Source of the DNA: Rudaea sp.
Lineage (GTDB): Bacteria; Pseudomonadota; Gammaproteobacteria; Xanthomonadales; Rhodanobacteraceae
Assembly (NCBI GenBank): GCA_031291055.1
Contig: JARLJU010000022.1
Span: 62,001-126,000, forward strand
Length of the DNA stretch: 64,000 bases
Direction: 5' to 3'
Shown here: piece after piece, positions 46,262 to 56,944 of the stretch
How the letters are laid out: each line of letters begins with the position of its first letter
Numbering within the stretch: position 1 is the first letter of the stretch
The notes under the pieces: model-generated
What the model saw: only the letters and a program-made list of their open reading frames with translations
Told to the model about the DNA's origin: nothing
Database searches by the model: none
Program-made: the position numbers and the translations under genes

Positions 46262-47896
46262 ATGAAGAGGAAACCGGTGCGGGCCGCGCTGCAAATCGAG
46301 CGCGCAGATGTACAGGACTTGCCATCGGCTGCCTTGAGGCACGTCCGTGAAGCGACGCAGGCGCTCGATCGAGGCGCCATGCAAGATGCCGAGCGCTCGA
46401 TCACGGTGGCCATGGTCTATGCGCCACTGCACCCGGAACCGCGTCGGCTGCTGGGCATCATGTTGCAGCGGCTGGGCCGCGCAGACGATGCCGTCGCCAG
46501 CTTGCGCGAGGCGCTCGGCTTGCGCCCCGGCGCTGCCGGCGTGCTGATCCCGCTGTCCCGCGCGCAGGCCGATGCGAACGACCTCCCAGGCGCGATTGAA
46601 AGCTTGCGCGCATGCGTGGCGCAGAAAGCGGACGCCGACACCTTGTACCTGCTTGCGCAGATGCTCGATCGACATGGCGAACTCGATGAAGCCTTGTCCG
46701 TTCTCGAACGTGTCGTGACGCTCGATCCCGCGCATGCCCAGGCGCGTCTGCAGTACGCGCGCTGTCTTTTCTACAGCGGTCGCGCCGGGGATGCGGCGGC
46801 GCAGTTCCGCCATCTGCTGCGTGTCGGCCGCGAAGTCGCCAGCGCCTGGTATGGGCTGGCCGAAATGAAGACGGTCAAATTCAGTGCGAACGACCTGGCC
46901 GCGCTGGACGCATTGTGCGCGAAGTCAGCGATGACTGGCCTGGAGCGAGCCACGTTGCTACATGCTGTGGGCAGTGCGCGTGAAGCGGCGGCCGACTATC
47001 CGGGTGCTTTCGCCGCATTCATGCACGCCGCGCAGCTGGAACGCGCGAGTCTTGCGTGGAACGCCGCCGCATTCGCGCAACATGCCGCGTCGGTTCGTGC
47101 CGCATTTTCGCAAGCGCCCGCTGCGACCGATGTGACATTCGGGCACGAGGTCGTATTTATTGTCGGTATGCCCAGATCAGGTTCGACCTTGATCGAACAG
47201 ATTCTCGCGTCGCATCCCGGAATGGAAGGAGGCAGCGAGCTGCCGGACCTGAATCTTGTCTTGCAGGATGAATCCGCGCGGCGGCACGCGTCTCTGCCGG
47301 ACTGGTTCGCCGCAGCCACGCCGGCGGACTGGCGCCGTCTGGGCGAAGACTATCTTGCACGGACGGCGCGCTGGCGCGCCGGCAAGCCGCGCTTCACCGA
47401 CAAATTCCCCGGCAACTGGATCATGGCCGAAGCCGCGCTGGCGATGTTGCCGGGTGCGCGCATCGTCGACTGCCGTCGCGATGCGCTGGAGACATGCTGG
47501 TCCTGCTTCAAGCAGTTCTTCGCTCCGGGCATGGCGCCCTGGAGTTGCGGCTTCGATGAACTGGCGGGCTACTGGCGCGAATGCCGGCGCCATTGCGATC
47601 ATCTGGCCGCGCGTCATCCGCAAAGTTTCCGCATCGTTCAATACGAAGCGCTGGTCGACGATCCGGAAGGGCAGACGCGCGAACTGCTCGCTTTTTGCGA
47701 CCTTGCGTTCGATCCCGCTTGCCTGCGCTCCCACGAAACAGCGCGCACGATACGCACCCCGAGCGCAGCCCAGGTGCGTCAGCCGATCAGGCGCAGCCCG
47801 GGACGTGCGGATTCCTACGGCACGCTGCTGGATCCGTTGCGGCGCCTGCTTGCACAAGCGCAGAACGGGCTGGATGCAGGCCGCGCGGGCACCTGA
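46262..47896 (+). CDS. TPR-repeat sulfotransferase
   Basis: 544-residue protein: N-terminal TPR array (about residues 25-290, units such as [22 protein letters not shown] and [22 protein letters not shown] text) fused to a PAPS-dependent sulfotransferase domain (about 298-510). The PAPS 5'-phosphosulfate loop is [14 protein letters not shown] from G302, and the 3'-phosphate region includes YFDKFPGNW-like [15 protein letters not shown] and [13 protein letters not shown]. Acceptor is unknown; TPR regions suggest a protein or peptide substrate. Start is ambiguous: ATG 46262 has no ribosome-binding site, while GTG 46277 has AGAGG 8 bases upstream and would remove five residues. Confidence 0.85.
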   Translation: MKRKPVRAALQIERADVQDLPSAALRHVREATQALDRGAMQDAERSITVAMVYAPLHPEPRRLLGIMLQRLGRADDAVASLREALGLRPGAAGVLIPLSRAQADANDLPGAIESLRACVAQKADADTLYLLAQMLDRHGELDEALSVLERVVTLDPAHAQARLQYARCLFYSGRAGDAAAQFRHLLRVGREVASAWYGLAEMKTVKFSANDLAALDALCAKSAMTGLERATLLHAVGSAREAAADYPGAFAAFMHAAQLERASLAWNAAAFAQHAASVRAAFSQAPAATDVTFGHEVVFIVGMPRSGSTLIEQILASHPGMEGGSELPDLNLVLQDESARRHASLPDWFAAATPADWRRLGEDYLARTARWRAGKPRFTDKFPGNWIMAEAALAMLPGARIVDCRRDALETCWSCFKQFFAPGMAPWSCGFDELAGYWRECRRHCDHLAARHPQSFRIVQYEALVDDPEGQTRELLAFCDLAFDPACLRSHETARTIRTPSAAQVRQPIRRSPGRADSYGTLLDPLRRLLAQAQNGLDAGRAGT

Positions 47897-47902
47897 CTGC
47901 GA

Positions 47903-49006
47903 TCAGTGTCCGCGCATGCGCCCGAGGAAACGCGGGCCGTGGTTGCCCATATGCGGCAGCTTGATCTTGCCGATCGTGGCGATGCGCTCTTCGGCCAGGC
48001 GATCGGCAGCCTTGTAGGTCGGAATGCTGTCGCGCTTGGCGATCTGGAAGATGCGGCCGACGTTGTGATAGATCGTGCGCATCATGCGCATGGCGCGCTC
48101 GCGGTTGTAGCCGTCTATTTCCAGCGACACGTTCATGACGCCGCCGGCGTTCACGGCGTAATCCGGTGCGTACAGGATGCCGCGCTGCTCCAGCACGTTG
48201 CCGATCTCGTCGTTGGCGAGCTGGTTGTTCGCGGCGCCGCAGATGATCTTGCATTTCAGCCGCGGCAACGTCGCCTCGTTGACCGTGCCGCCGAGCGCGC
48301 ACGGGCTGTAGACGTCGGCATCGACATCGTAGATTTCGTCGAGTCCGACCGCCATGCAGCCGAATTCCTCGACTGCGCGCTGCACCAGTTCCTTGTTGAT
48401 GTCGGTGATGTATACTTTTGCGCCTTGTTCGCGCAGCAGCTTGATGAATTCCATGCCGACGTGGCCGGCGCCCTGCACGGCATAGGTGTATTTGCCGGCG
48501 TCCTCGTTGCCGAACTGCGCGTTGAGCGCCGCCAGCAGGCCCTGCATCGTGCCGTACGCGGTGAACGGAGAGGGATCGCCGGAGCCGCCATGCACCTGGT
48601 GCACGCCGGTGACGAACTCGGTTTCGCGGAACACATGTTCCATGTCGTTGACGTCGATGCCGACATCCTCGGCCGTGATGTAGCGGCCGTTGAGCGAGTT
48701 GACGAAACGCCCGAACGCGCGGAACAGTGCCTCGGACTTGTCCCTGGCCGGATCGCCGATGATCACGGCCTTGCCGCCGCCGATGTTCAGGCCCGCCACC
48801 GCATTCTTGTAGGTCATGCCGCGCGAAAGGCGCAGCGCGTCGTTCAGCGCTTCCTGTTCGCTCTTGTAGGGCCACATGCGCAGACCACCCAGGGCCGGGC
48901 CCAGCACGGTGTTGTGGATCGCGATGATGGCCTTGAGGCCGGCATCCTTGTTCTGGCAGAAAACGACTTCCTCGTGGCCCGAGATGGCGATGGTGTCGAA
49001 GATCAT
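47903..49006 (-). CDS. ldh: Leucine dehydrogenase (Glu/Leu/Phe/Val dehydrogenase family)
   Basis: NAD-dependent oxidative deaminase of branched-chain amino acids, giving ketoleucine and ammonia. The 367-residue product has the substrate lysine K67 (GMTYKNAVAGL) and catalytic K79 (NIGGGKAVIIGDP), matching K68/K80 of the Bacillus enzyme, and the NAD loop AVQGAGHVGMEFIKLL. GPALGGLRMWPY is the family N-terminal block. GGAGC precedes the ATG by 9 bases. It feeds the leucine pathway encoded to its left. It converges with the sulfotransferase gene, 6 bases apart. Confidence 0.92.
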   Translation of the reverse strand: MIFDTIAISGHEEVVFCQNKDAGLKAIIAIHNTVLGPALGGLRMWPYKSEQEALNDALRLSRGMTYKNAVAGLNIGGGKAVIIGDPARDKSEALFRAFGRFVNSLNGRYITAEDVGIDVNDMEHVFRETEFVTGVHQVHGGSGDPSPFTAYGTMQGLLAALNAQFGNEDAGKYTYAVQGAGHVGMEFIKLLREQGAKVYITDINKELVQRAVEEFGCMAVGLDEIYDVDADVYSPCALGGTVNEATLPRLKCKIICGAANNQLANDEIGNVLEQRGILYAPDYAVNAGGVMNVSLEIDGYNRERAMRMMRTIYHNVGRIFQIAKRDSIPTYKAADRLAEERIATIGKIKLPHMGNHGPRFLGRMRGH

Positions 49007-49210
49007 GGGAAAAGCTCCGGATAGTGCTGGTTGCTGTGATTCAAATGCGAAATGCGAGCAATGCAGCGCGTGGAATTGGTATGAGGAAGATGCGTCAGGC
49101 TGCTGATTATTTTGAGAAAGAAAGCAGTCGCGACAGCCGCGTCGGCCGCTTTTGGGGCGCTAGTGTAACGGCAGTGCCGGCGCGATGACAGTGCGCGGAG
49201 GATGGCGCGA

Positions 49211-51634
49211 TCAGTACGCCGGCGTATCTTCGTCGCTGCTCTTGAGCAGAAGGCGTGCGTCGGCAACGGCGACGACGCTCCAGCCGAACGGGGCGACTTC
49301 GTCGTAGGCGATGACGACTTTCTCGCCTTCGAGGGTTGATTCCAGCACGCCGGTCTGGCCGGCCTTCACTCGCCGCAGCAAATCCGGAAGGGGAAACGTC
49401 TGCGTGACCTCTGCATCGGGCTGCGGGTGCTTGATCGCCACGGTCTTGCCGGTGGCAGCCAGGATATGACCATCGCCGTCGAGCAGGTACAGGGCGCGCA
49501 CCGCGGCGGCCGGATGCACCTGGAAAATCGATTTCACCAGCATGTCGGGCAGGAATGCCGCGCTGACCACGCCGATGAATTGCGCGCGCTCGTCGTACAG
49601 CGGAACGCTCAGCGGCAGCTCCACGAGGCTGGTTGCCGCGTTGGCATAGGAAGCACCCCATTTCGGACCGTGCTTGCCCGCTGCCAGCGTGTACCAGGGG
49701 CGGCTGCGTGCGTCGTATCCCGGACCCAGGCCGTCCCAGCCCGGATAGCGGCCCGTGATGCCGTTGTCTAGCGCGATCATGATCGCGGTCAGGGGACTGT
49801 TGTCTTCGGTCAACGCAATTTCACGGCCTGAGTAAAAATCCACATTGTCGCCTTGTAGCATCCGCGCGGAGCGCAAATAGATGTCGCGCATGAACTGATG
49901 CAGCACGGTGAGCTTGCGCACCTGCAGCAGGGCCTGGCTTGCATCGAGATCGGCCGGCACGATCCACACCGGCCAGTGCAGGCTGATCCGGCCGGCATGC
50001 GCGGCGCTGGGTTTGAGGTCCTCCGGCGCGCGCTGCGGATCGGCAAAATCGCTCGCCAGGTAATAGCGCTGCTCCGAAGGCCGGCCATGCACCAGGATCT
50101 GTGCGACCGAATCGGCCAGATTCTCGATGCCGCCCTCCAGTTGCAGAAAACGCATCTGCACGCGATCGCTGACATCGGCGACGGCACTGGTGAGAGTCAG
50201 CAGGCGTTGCTCGCGCAGGCGCTCGGCCTTGAACAACTGCTGGTTCTGCCAGAGCAGGCCGCCGATCGCGATGGCCGCGAACGCCACCGTGGCCAGCACG
50301 GCCGTCAGCGCCGCCTGGCGATGGCGTGCGATCCAGCGCTGCGCGCGCTGCCATGCCGCGTCCGGCCGAGCGTGCACTGCCTCGCCGCGCAGATAGCGGC
50401 GCAGATCGGCAGCCATTTCGGCAACGTCGGCATAGCGCGCGTCCGGCGACAGCGCGGTGCTGCGCTCGATGATCGCTACCAGTTCGCGCGGAATGCGCCG
50501 GCCCAGATATGCGTGCACGACGGGTTTGCGCTTGCCAGCCGCGGCATTGACCATCACCTCGTAGGCCGTGCGTCCGGCGTAGGGCGCATCGAGCGTGACC
50601 AGTTCATACAGAATCAGACCCAGCGCGCATTGGTCGCTGCGCGCATCGAGTTCGCGGTTGCGCCCCTGCGCCTGCTCGGGCGACATGTATTTCGGCGTGC
50701 CGACCACGTCGCCGAGCTGGGTCTCCGAAGCGCTGCCGGAAATGTCGGCGGAGGATGCCACGATCGACTTGTCCGGCGGCATGTCGTCGGCCTGGCGCAC
50801 GGCGCGGCACAGGCCCCAGTCCATCACATAGACTTCGTTGTGGCGGCCGAGCATCAGATTGGCCGGCTTCAGATCGCGATGGATCACTCCCTTGTCATGG
50901 GCGTAGGCCATCGCGTCGCAGACTTTCAGGAAATGCTCGATCCGCGCGGGCAGCGCGCGCGTTTCGTCGGGCATCCGCTTGCTCTCGAAGAACTCGCGCG
51001 CCTCGTTCAGCATCGCGTGGAAAGTCTTGCCTTCCACAAATTTCATTGTATACGCCGGCGCACCGCCCGGGGCCAGTTCCAGCGAATACACCGGCACGAT
51101 GTTCGGATGATCCAGTTGCGCGGTGATCTGCACTTCGCGCAGGAAGCGCGTGCGCGCGCTGGCGCTGCCGTCGGCCTCGGGGCTCAACTCCTTCAACGCG
51201 ACGCGGCGCAGCAGTTCGGTGTCCCTGGCGATATGCACCGTGCCCATGCCACCCTTGCCGGCAGTGCCGAGCAGCACGTAGTGAAATTCCGGCACGGCGG
51301 CCCGGGCGGCCGGCGCTGCAGCGGGCGAGGGCGTGCCGCTACTGATGACGGTAGGCGCATCCGCATCGGCGAGCGTGCGCGCACTGTCGGGCATCGTGAG
51401 ACCGGCGTCGGCCATGGCGAAGCGCGAAGGCAGCACCATGCTCACTTCGACCTGGGTATCGACCGGCGCGCGTGCGGAATCGAAAACCTGCGGGTATTGC
51501 CCGGCGAGCCAGCTCTCGAATGCATCGTCTTCGTCGAGGCCGCCCGCGCCGCGGTAAAGACGCCAAGCCGCGTCCAGATCCACGGCCGCCTGCTGTGCCG
51601 GCGAGAGCGCGTTGCGGATGCGTTGCAGATCCAT
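49211..51634 (-). CDS. Ser/Thr protein kinase with periplasmic Cache sensor
   Basis: 807-residue eukaryotic-type kinase. The cytoplasmic kinase domain (about 125-395) shows the glycine loop [20 protein letters not shown] lysine, catalytic [12 protein letters not shown], the metal-binding DWG (in VMDWGLC, replacing DFG) and [13 protein letters not shown]. One membrane helix lies near 442-462 ([18 protein letters not shown]). The C-terminal periplasmic half (about 470-790) is a dCache-type domain, with [15 protein letters not shown] and a [10 protein letters not shown]-terminal strand as in Cache sensors of chemoreceptors. The kinase should respond to an external small molecule. Residues 60-120 are a low-complexity linker. 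ATG 51634 begins the native N-terminus; the longer frame runs into the divergent icmF promoter. Confidence 0.87.
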   Translation of the reverse strand: MDLQRIRNALSPAQQAAVDLDAAWRLYRGAGGLDEDDAFESWLAGQYPQVFDSARAPVDTQVEVSMVLPSRFAMADAGLTMPDSARTLADADAPTVISSGTPSPAAAPAARAAVPEFHYVLLGTAGKGGMGTVHIARDTELLRRVALKELSPEADGSASARTRFLREVQITAQLDHPNIVPVYSLELAPGGAPAYTMKFVEGKTFHAMLNEAREFFESKRMPDETRALPARIEHFLKVCDAMAYAHDKGVIHRDLKPANLMLGRHNEVYVMDWGLCRAVRQADDMPPDKSIVASSADISGSASETQLGDVVGTPKYMSPEQAQGRNRELDARSDQCALGLILYELVTLDAPYAGRTAYEVMVNAAAGKRKPVVHAYLGRRIPRELVAIIERSTALSPDARYADVAEMAADLRRYLRGEAVHARPDAAWQRAQRWIARHRQAALTAVLATVAFAAIAIGGLLWQNQQLFKAERLREQRLLTLTSAVADVSDRVQMRFLQLEGGIENLADSVAQILVHGRPSEQRYYLASDFADPQRAPEDLKPSAAHAGRISLHWPVWIVPADLDASQALLQVRKLTVLHQFMRDIYLRSARMLQGDNVDFYSGREIALTEDNSPLTAIMIALDNGITGRYPGWDGLGPGYDARSRPWYTLAAGKHGPKWGASYANAATSLVELPLSVPLYDERAQFIGVVSAAFLPDMLVKSIFQVHPAAAVRALYLLDGDGHILAATGKTVAIKHPQPDAEVTQTFPLPDLLRRVKAGQTGVLESTLEGEKVVIAYDEVAPFGWSVVAVADARLLLKSSDEDTPAY

Positions 51635-51721
51635 GCCGAATTCCCCTGTGTCACGCGCGGCAAAGGTTAGCACGCGATCCGAAGCCTTGCCGCGGACGCC
51701 CAGCCAGAGCCCCAACGGCGC

Positions 51722-51727
51722 TACAAT
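51722..51727 (+). promoter_or_regulatory. Candidate -10 element of icmF
   Basis: TACAAT ends 31 bases before the icmF ATG at 51759, in the 124-base region shared with the divergent kinase gene. The hexamer 17 bases upstream (CCCAGC) does not resemble TTGACA. Confidence 0.35.
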
Positions 51728-51758
51728 TGGCGCATCGCCCGATAGTGATGTATCGATC

Positions 51759-54700
51759 ATGAGCACGACTGCCAAGAACATCCTCGACAGCGCTGTTTCG
51801 GTGGAAACCGCACCGCTGCGCTTCGTCACTGCCGCCAGCCTGTTCGACGGCCACGACGCGGCGATCAACATCATGCGCCGGCTGATCCAGGCGCAGGGCG
51901 CCGAAGTGGTGCATCTGGGCCACAATCGCTCGGTCGAGGATGTCGTGCGCGCGGCGCTGCAGGAAGATGCCGACGCGATTGCGCTGTCGTCGTACCAGGG
52001 CGGTCATGTCGAATATTTCAAGTACATGATCGACATGCTCAAGCAGCGCGGCGCAGGCCACATCCGCGTGTTCGGCGGCGGCGGCGGCACGATCACGCCG
52101 GAGGAAATCGCCGAGCTGCAGGCCTACGGCGTCGAGCGTATCTATCATCCGAACGATGGCATGCACCTGGGACTGGTCGCGATGATCGAGGACGTCGTGC
52201 GCCGAGCGCGCGCCGGCGCCGCAAACCGTGCCAGCGGCGAAGGACGCAACAAAGCGCCCGTGACCGTCGATATCGACGACGAGATCGCGGTTGGGCACGC
52301 GCTGACGGCGATCGAGGAAGGCAGCTACGACGAGTCCGAACTGGCGCACCTGCGCAAGCAGTGGCAGCTGGCCGGCGGCAAGACACCCGTGATCGGCATC
52401 ACCGGCACCGGCGGCGCGGGCAAGTCCAGCGTCGTCGACGAGTTGCTTTTGCGCTTTTTGCATTCTTTTCCACAAATGCATATTGCGGTACTGGCCGTGG
52501 ATCCGACGCGGCGGCGCTCCGGTGGCGCGTTGCTCGGCGACCGCATCCGCATGAATTCGCTGCGCTCCGAACGCGTGTTCATGCGCTCGATGGCCACGCG
52601 CCGCCAGCACGCGGCGACGAGCATCGTGCTCAAGGACTGCATCGCCTTCCTGAAAGGCCAGGGCTATGACCTGGTGATCGTCGAGACTGCGGGCATCGGA
52701 CAGTCCGATTCGGAAATCGTCGACCTGGTCGATTTCCCCATGTACGTGATGACCAGCGACTACGGTGCGGCGAGCCAGCTGGAGAAAATCGACATGCTCG
52801 ATTTTGCCGAACTCATCGTGCTGAACAAGTACGACAAGCGCGGCGCCGAAGACGCGCTGCGCGACGTGCGCAAGCAGTGGAAGCGCAACCGCACCGCGTT
52901 CAAGCTCGCCGACGAAGCAGTGCCGGTGTATCCGACCATCGCCAGCCAGTTCAACGATCCCGGCGTGAGCTGGATGTTCGCGAACCTGTGCCGGTTGTTG
53001 CGGGACAAACTGCATCTGCCGGCAGAGAAGTGGACGCCGAACATCGACAACTCCTTGAAGGAGCCGCGCGCGACCGTGCTGATTCCCGGAGCACGCGTGC
53101 GCTATCTGGCCGAGATCGCCGAGCAGGGCCGCGGCGTCAATGCGCAGATCGAGAAGCAGGCCGAGGCGGCGGATCGGGCGCAGTCTTTCTGGCAGGCGTT
53201 GCATGAAATCGGCGATGAGCACCTGCCGAAGCAACTGAACGCTTATGACCTGGCGCATCTCGGCCGTGACGCCGATCGCTCGCTGCTGACCTTGCGTCAA
53301 CGCTACAACGACGCGGTAAAGACGCTGTCGTCCGAAGCCATCGCATTGCTGCGCGAATGGCCTGCCCGCTTGAAAGCCATCACCGACCCGCACTTCCTCT
53401 ACGAGGTGCGCGGCAAGGCGGTCGAAGGCAGCAACTACGTCGAGTCGATGTCGCACCAGAAAGTGCCGAAGATCGCCGCGCCGACCTACAAGAGCTGGGG
53501 CGAACTGCTGGTCTTCCTGATGAAGGAAAACCTGCCCGGCGCATATCCCTACACCGGCGGCGTGTATCCGTATCGGCGTGCGGGCGAAGATCCGCTGCGC
53601 ATGTTCGCGGGCGAGGGCACGCCCGAGCGCACGAATCGGCGCTTCCATTACCTGTCGCTGGGCCAGAAGGCCGCGCGCCTGTCGACGGCGTTCGATTCGG
53701 TCACCCTGTACGGCGAAGACCCGCAACCGCGCCCGGACATCTACGGCAAGATCGGCAACTCCGGCGTGAATGTGCCGACGCTCGACGACATGAAGAAGCT
53801 GTACTCCGGCTTCGACCTGTCATCGCCGACCACGTCGGTGTCGATGACGATCAACGGGCCGGCACCGATCATCCTGGCCATGTACATGAACACGGCGATC
53901 GACCAGGCCGTGGAGAAATACCTGCGCGAGGACAGCACGCGCTGGGATGTCGCCCACGCGAAAATCGAACAATTATACAAAGGCAAGAAGAGACCGGCCT
54001 ATGCCGGCATGTTGCCGGACGGCAACGATGGTCTTGGACTGGGCCTGCTCGGCGTCACCGGCGACCAGGTCGTGGATATCGAGACCTATGACCGGATCAA
54101 GGCAGCGACACTGTCCGCCGTGCGCGGCACGGTGCAGGCCGATATCCTGAAAGAGGACCAGGCCCAGAACACCTGCATCTTCTCGACCGAATTCGCGCTG
54201 CGCATGATGGGCGACATCCAGCAGTATTTCGTCGACCACAAGGTGCGCAATTTCTACTCGGTGTCGATCTCCGGCTATCACATCGCCGAAGCTGGCGCGA
54301 ATCCGATCTCGCAACTGGCATTTACGCTGAGCAACGGATTTACCATTGTGGAATATTACCTCGCGCGCGGAATGAGCATCGACGACTTCGCGCCGAACCT
54401 GTCGTTCTTCTTCTCGAACGGCATGGACCCGGAATACAGCGTCATCGGCCGCGTCGCGCGGCGCATCTGGGCGCGCGCCATGCGCGAACGCTATGGCGCA
54501 TCGGCGCGCAGCCAGATGATGAAGTATCACATCCAGACCTCCGGCCGCTCGCTGCATGCGCAGGAAATCCAGTTCAACGATATCCGCACCACGCTGCAGG
54601 CCTTGTACGCGCTATTCGACAACTGCAACTCGCTGCACACGAATGCCTACGACGAGGCGATCACGACGCCGACCGAGGAATCCGTGCGCCGCGCCGTGGC

Positions 54701-55226
54701 GATCCAGCTCATCATCAACCGCGAGCTGGGCCTGAATTTCTGCGAAAACCCCTGGCAGGGCAGTTTCATCATCGACAAGCTCACCGATATCGTCGAAGAA
54801 GCCGTGTACAAGGAATTCGAGGCGATCAGCGAGCGCGGCGGCGTGCTCGGCGCGATGGACACCATGTACCAGCGCGGCAAGATCCAGGAAGAGTCGATGT
54901 ACTACGAACACAAGAAACACGACGGCAGCCTGCCCCTGATCGGCGTCAACACGTTCCTGCCCAAGGAACACGCCGGCGACATCGTCACCACAATCGAATT
55001 GATCCGCTCGACCGAGGAAGAGAAAGGCCAGCAGATCAAGAATGTCGAATCATTCCGAGCCAATCGCAACGGCTTCGCGCCGGAAAGCCTCAAGTCACTT
55101 CAGCAGGCCGCGCGCGATCGCAAGAACGTGTTTGCGCAGTTGATGGAAGCGGTGAAGTACAACTCGGAGGGGCAGATCAGTCACGCGTTGTATGATGTGG
55201 GTGGGGAGTATCGGAGGAATATGTAG
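51759..55226 (+). CDS. icmF: Fused acyl-CoA mutase IcmF (isobutyryl-CoA mutase type)
   Basis: 1155-residue adenosylcobalamin enzyme that rearranges branched and linear acyl-CoA (isobutyryl/n-butyryl, in some members isovaleryl/pivalyl). Order of domains: B12-binding domain (1-140) with the cobalt-ligating DGHDAA motif (H32); G-protein chaperone domain (about 205-420) with P-loop GTGGAGKSS (K222), [10 protein letters not shown] and NKYD; linker; and the mutase substrate barrel (about 570-1120) with [28 protein letters not shown] and CENPWQGS. This fused layout separates it from methylmalonyl-CoA mutase plus MeaB. The real start is ATG 51759; the open frame extends to 51612. Substrate preference needs the IcmF positions equivalent to F598 and Q742 of the Geobacillus enzyme. 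Confidence 0.95.
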   Translation: MSTTAKNILDSAVSVETAPLRFVTAASLFDGHDAAINIMRRLIQAQGAEVVHLGHNRSVEDVVRAALQEDADAIALSSYQGGHVEYFKYMIDMLKQRGAGHIRVFGGGGGTITPEEIAELQAYGVERIYHPNDGMHLGLVAMIEDVVRRARAGAANRASGEGRNKAPVTVDIDDEIAVGHALTAIEEGSYDESELAHLRKQWQLAGGKTPVIGITGTGGAGKSSVVDELLLRFLHSFPQMHIAVLAVDPTRRRSGGALLGDRIRMNSLRSERVFMRSMATRRQHAATSIVLKDCIAFLKGQGYDLVIVETAGIGQSDSEIVDLVDFPMYVMTSDYGAASQLEKIDMLDFAELIVLNKYDKRGAEDALRDVRKQWKRNRTAFKLADEAVPVYPTIASQFNDPGVSWMFANLCRLLRDKLHLPAEKWTPNIDNSLKEPRATVLIPGARVRYLAEIAEQGRGVNAQIEKQAEAADRAQSFWQALHEIGDEHLPKQLNAYDLAHLGRDADRSLLTLRQRYNDAVKTLSSEAIALLREWPARLKAITDPHFLYEVRGKAVEGSNYVESMSHQKVPKIAAPTYKSWGELLVFLMKENLPGAYPYTGGVYPYRRAGEDPLRMFAGEGTPERTNRRFHYLSLGQKAARLSTAFDSVTLYGEDPQPRPDIYGKIGNSGVNVPTLDDMKKLYSGFDLSSPTTSVSMTINGPAPIILAMYMNTAIDQAVEKYLREDSTRWDVAHAKIEQLYKGKKRPAYAGMLPDGNDGLGLGLLGVTGDQVVDIETYDRIKAATLSAVRGTVQADILKEDQAQNTCIFSTEFALRMMGDIQQYFVDHKVRNFYSVSISGYHIAEAGANPISQLAFTLSNGFTIVEYYLARGMSIDDFAPNLSFFFSNGMDPEYSVIGRVARRIWARAMRERYGASARSQMMKYHIQTSGRSLHAQEIQFNDIRTTLQALYALFDNCNSLHTNAYDEAITTPTEESVRRAVAIQLIINRELGLNFCENPWQGSFIIDKLTDIVEEAVYKEFEAISERGGVLGAMDTMYQRGKIQEESMYYEHKKHDGSLPLIGVNTFLPKEHAGDIVTTIELIRSTEEEKGQQIKNVESFRANRNGFAPESLKSLQQAARDRKNVFAQLMEAVKYNSEGQISHALYDVGGEYRRNM

Positions 55227-55435
55227 CTTCGTTGTCAAAAATGGATTTTGCAAAGTTGGTGTCTGTTGGAGCTGCGCCTTTTTCGAGTATCGACTTTCTT
55301 GGTTTTCGTCCTATTTTTCTTCTACTGCGCTCTATACTTGATACGGCGTGATTCCGGACAATGGATCAAAGCCCACGTAGTGCGGGAGTAGCCGCGAAGC
55401 GGCGCATCTCGCCGTACTGGAGGCCCACTGTTGAC

Positions 55436-55464
55436 GAAAAAGGGGACGGAGGCAATTAATTCCG
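55436..55464 (+). repeat. Dispersed repeat, GAAAAAGGGGACGGAGG type
   Basis: GAAAAAGGGGACGGAGG followed by CAATTAATTCC. A second copy of the first part is at 59940-59965. It is followed 34 bases later by a GGGGTCAGAGTGCAC-type copy, while at 59910-59965 the two types occur in the opposite order. Confidence 0.6.
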
Positions 55465-55498
55465 TTTCGGCGGAATTCCGTTAACGCATTGCCGAGCG

Positions 55499-55525
55499 GA
55501 AAACAGGGGTCAGAGTGCACTTTCC
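55499..55525 (+). repeat. Dispersed repeat, GGGGTCAGAGTGCACTTTCC type
   Basis: GAAAACAGGGGTCAGAGTG then CACTTTCC. Near-identical copy at 56237-56262, and diverged ones at 57491-57516, 57943-57968, 57969-57997 (inverted), 59910-59935 and 60741-60760. Confidence 0.7.
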
Positions 55526-55611
55526 TGAGCGGCATCGTGCGCCTGACGGCAACGGAGTCAGAGTACTCTCGGACTGAGTGCCTCGACAACTGAAGGAAGC
55601 GAAACAAAAAC

Positions 55612-56238
55612 ATGCCACCGATGCTATCCGAGCTTCTGCGCGCCACCCTCGAGCTGGGCTTGCCCGTGGCGGCGCTGAGCTGGTTGCTGTTTTATCGGCT
55701 GTATAGCCGCGGCGTGCTCGCGCGCGATGCGGACCACAAGACCATAGACGCAAGCCTCAAGACGATCCGGAAGGAAGAGAAGGAATCCAACGAGAAGCCG
55801 GACAGCCTCGTGCACGGGAAATGGATGAAGTTCGGCGGGGGTTTCTATGGCGTAGCGGCGGCGTGGACGCTGATCTATATCGAAGCGAGCGGTATCGTCG
55901 GCGTCGTTCTGCATCCATCGGTTGTGCTGGACACGTTCAACAAGGGAATCGGCGATTTCATCGCCCAGAAGATATCCGGCCAGGTGACGACGCTCATCGA
56001 TGCGGCGACCTGGTTTTCCTGGTGGCCGGATCGGGGGCATGGGCCGGTGGTGTGGTTCGTCGTCGCGTATGTTGCCTACATCGCTGGACTCAACCTCGCA
56101 CGTTACGAAACCGGCCTCGGCAGCCGGGCCGTCAAACTCGATTCGCGTGCATGGTGGCGTTCTTTGGTTCCCTTCAAAAAAGACCGCGACGAAACGGTCA
56201 AAGAGGACGGCGGGGATCCGCTACGTCCGCCGGGTTGA
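55612..56238 (+). CDS. Membrane protein of unknown function
   Basis: 208-residue protein that I do not recognise. Hydrophobic segments lie near residues 10-28 (LELGLPVAALSWLLFYRLY), 77-98 (YGVAAAWTLIYIEASGIVGVV) and 143-162 (VVWFVVAYVAYIAGLNLARY). A charged, helical stretch (residues 38-70, KTIDASLKTIRKEEKESNEK) separates the first two, and the C-terminus is charged (KKDRDETVKEDGGD). The stop is followed immediately by a dispersed repeat. No neighbour suggests a role. Confidence 0.6.
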   Translation: MPPMLSELLRATLELGLPVAALSWLLFYRLYSRGVLARDADHKTIDASLKTIRKEEKESNEKPDSLVHGKWMKFGGGFYGVAAAWTLIYIEASGIVGVVLHPSVVLDTFNKGIGDFIAQKISGQVTTLIDAATWFSWWPDRGHGPVVWFVVAYVAYIAGLNLARYETGLGSRAVKLDSRAWWRSLVPFKKDRDETVKEDGGDPLRPPG

Positions 56239-56262
56239 AAACAGGGGTCAGAGTACACTTTA
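56237..56262 (+). repeat. Dispersed repeat copy overlapping a stop codon
   Basis: GAAAACAGGGGTCAGAGTA then CACTTTA; differs from the 55499 copy by one base in the core. Its first base pair lies at the stop codon of the membrane protein gene, as at 57943, so the repeat tends to abut 3' ends. Confidence 0.7.
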
Positions 56263-56310
56263 TTGGCATAAGCGATGGCTTCGAAGCGCCTGGTGCTCGA
56301 AAGTGCGCTC

Positions 56311-56769
56311 TTACAGGAATCCGTCCAGGAAGATACCGTCGGTTGCGACTGATTTGAGCGTTACCGGCACCGCGATATTCGTCGGAATGTTCGGGTCATC
56401 TGCCACGAAGCATACGTTTGTCGAAAACGAACCATACCCCAATCCGCTCGTGTTCAATGGAACGGACGCTATCGCCGAACCAGCGATCGTCGCAGGCATC
56501 GAACCGGGCATCGGATTGAGCGGGATCCAGGAATGGGACGACGCGGAGTTGGGACAGCTGGAGTCGTCCTGGACGTAGACGATGTATCTGACTGAAAAGT
56601 TGCTTGTGTTGGTGTAGGCAAACGTCAGGGGAATATTGGTCGAACTTCCCTGAATCAGAGTCTCCCGGATTGCCACAGGATCCCATCCGGTCAGGTACCC
56701 CTGCGCTGCAACGACCACGTCCGAGGCGAGCAGCGAAAGGCAAAGAATTCCGAACCTGAGGAGTGTCAT
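56311..56769 (-). CDS. Secreted protein of unknown function with C-terminal DGIFxDGF tail
   Basis: 152-residue predicted exported protein. Signal peptide about residues 1-22 (cleavage near VVVAAQG). The mature part is rich in Ser, Thr, Asn and Pro, predicted beta, with two cysteines (DDSSCPNS, TNVCFVAD) that could form a disulfide; it looks like one Ig-like or adhesin-like domain. It ends ATDGIFLDGFL, matching the tail of the copper-like protein at 35135-35602. Function unknown. Confidence 0.7.
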   Translation of the reverse strand: MTLLRFGILCLSLLASDVVVAAQGYLTGWDPVAIRETLIQGSSTNIPLTFAYTNTSNFSVRYIVYVQDDSSCPNSASSHSWIPLNPMPGSMPATIAGSAIASVPLNTSGLGYGSFSTNVCFVADDPNIPTNIAVPVTLKSVATDGIFLDGFL

Positions 56770-56944
56770 ATCGGTCCCCCGTCCATTCCCCGTCTGTCCC
56801 CTGACACAAGCATAACATCAGGCGCATGGCGCCATCGAGAACGTCCCGGTCCGAGGCGCGGGAATCAGTTGCACGACAACGCGGCGCGCGCCGGCGCGCA
56901 TTGTTGGGCGCACCGCCTCAAAGGTGTTTTGGTTCGCGGCGAAA

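Larger units (their letters stand above)
55227..55611. other. Repeat-containing intergenic region after icmF
   Basis: About 385 AT-richer bases, unlike the flanking coding DNA. It holds two members of the dispersed repeat family (55436-55464 and 55499-55525) and a third, shorter match near 55552-55572 (GGAGTCAGAGTACTCTC). No gene is supported on either strand. Confidence 0.6.

Noticed and set aside
51651..53726. 691-residue open frame opposite icmF
   Set aside because: icmF is unambiguous; the antisense protein has no recognisable domain.
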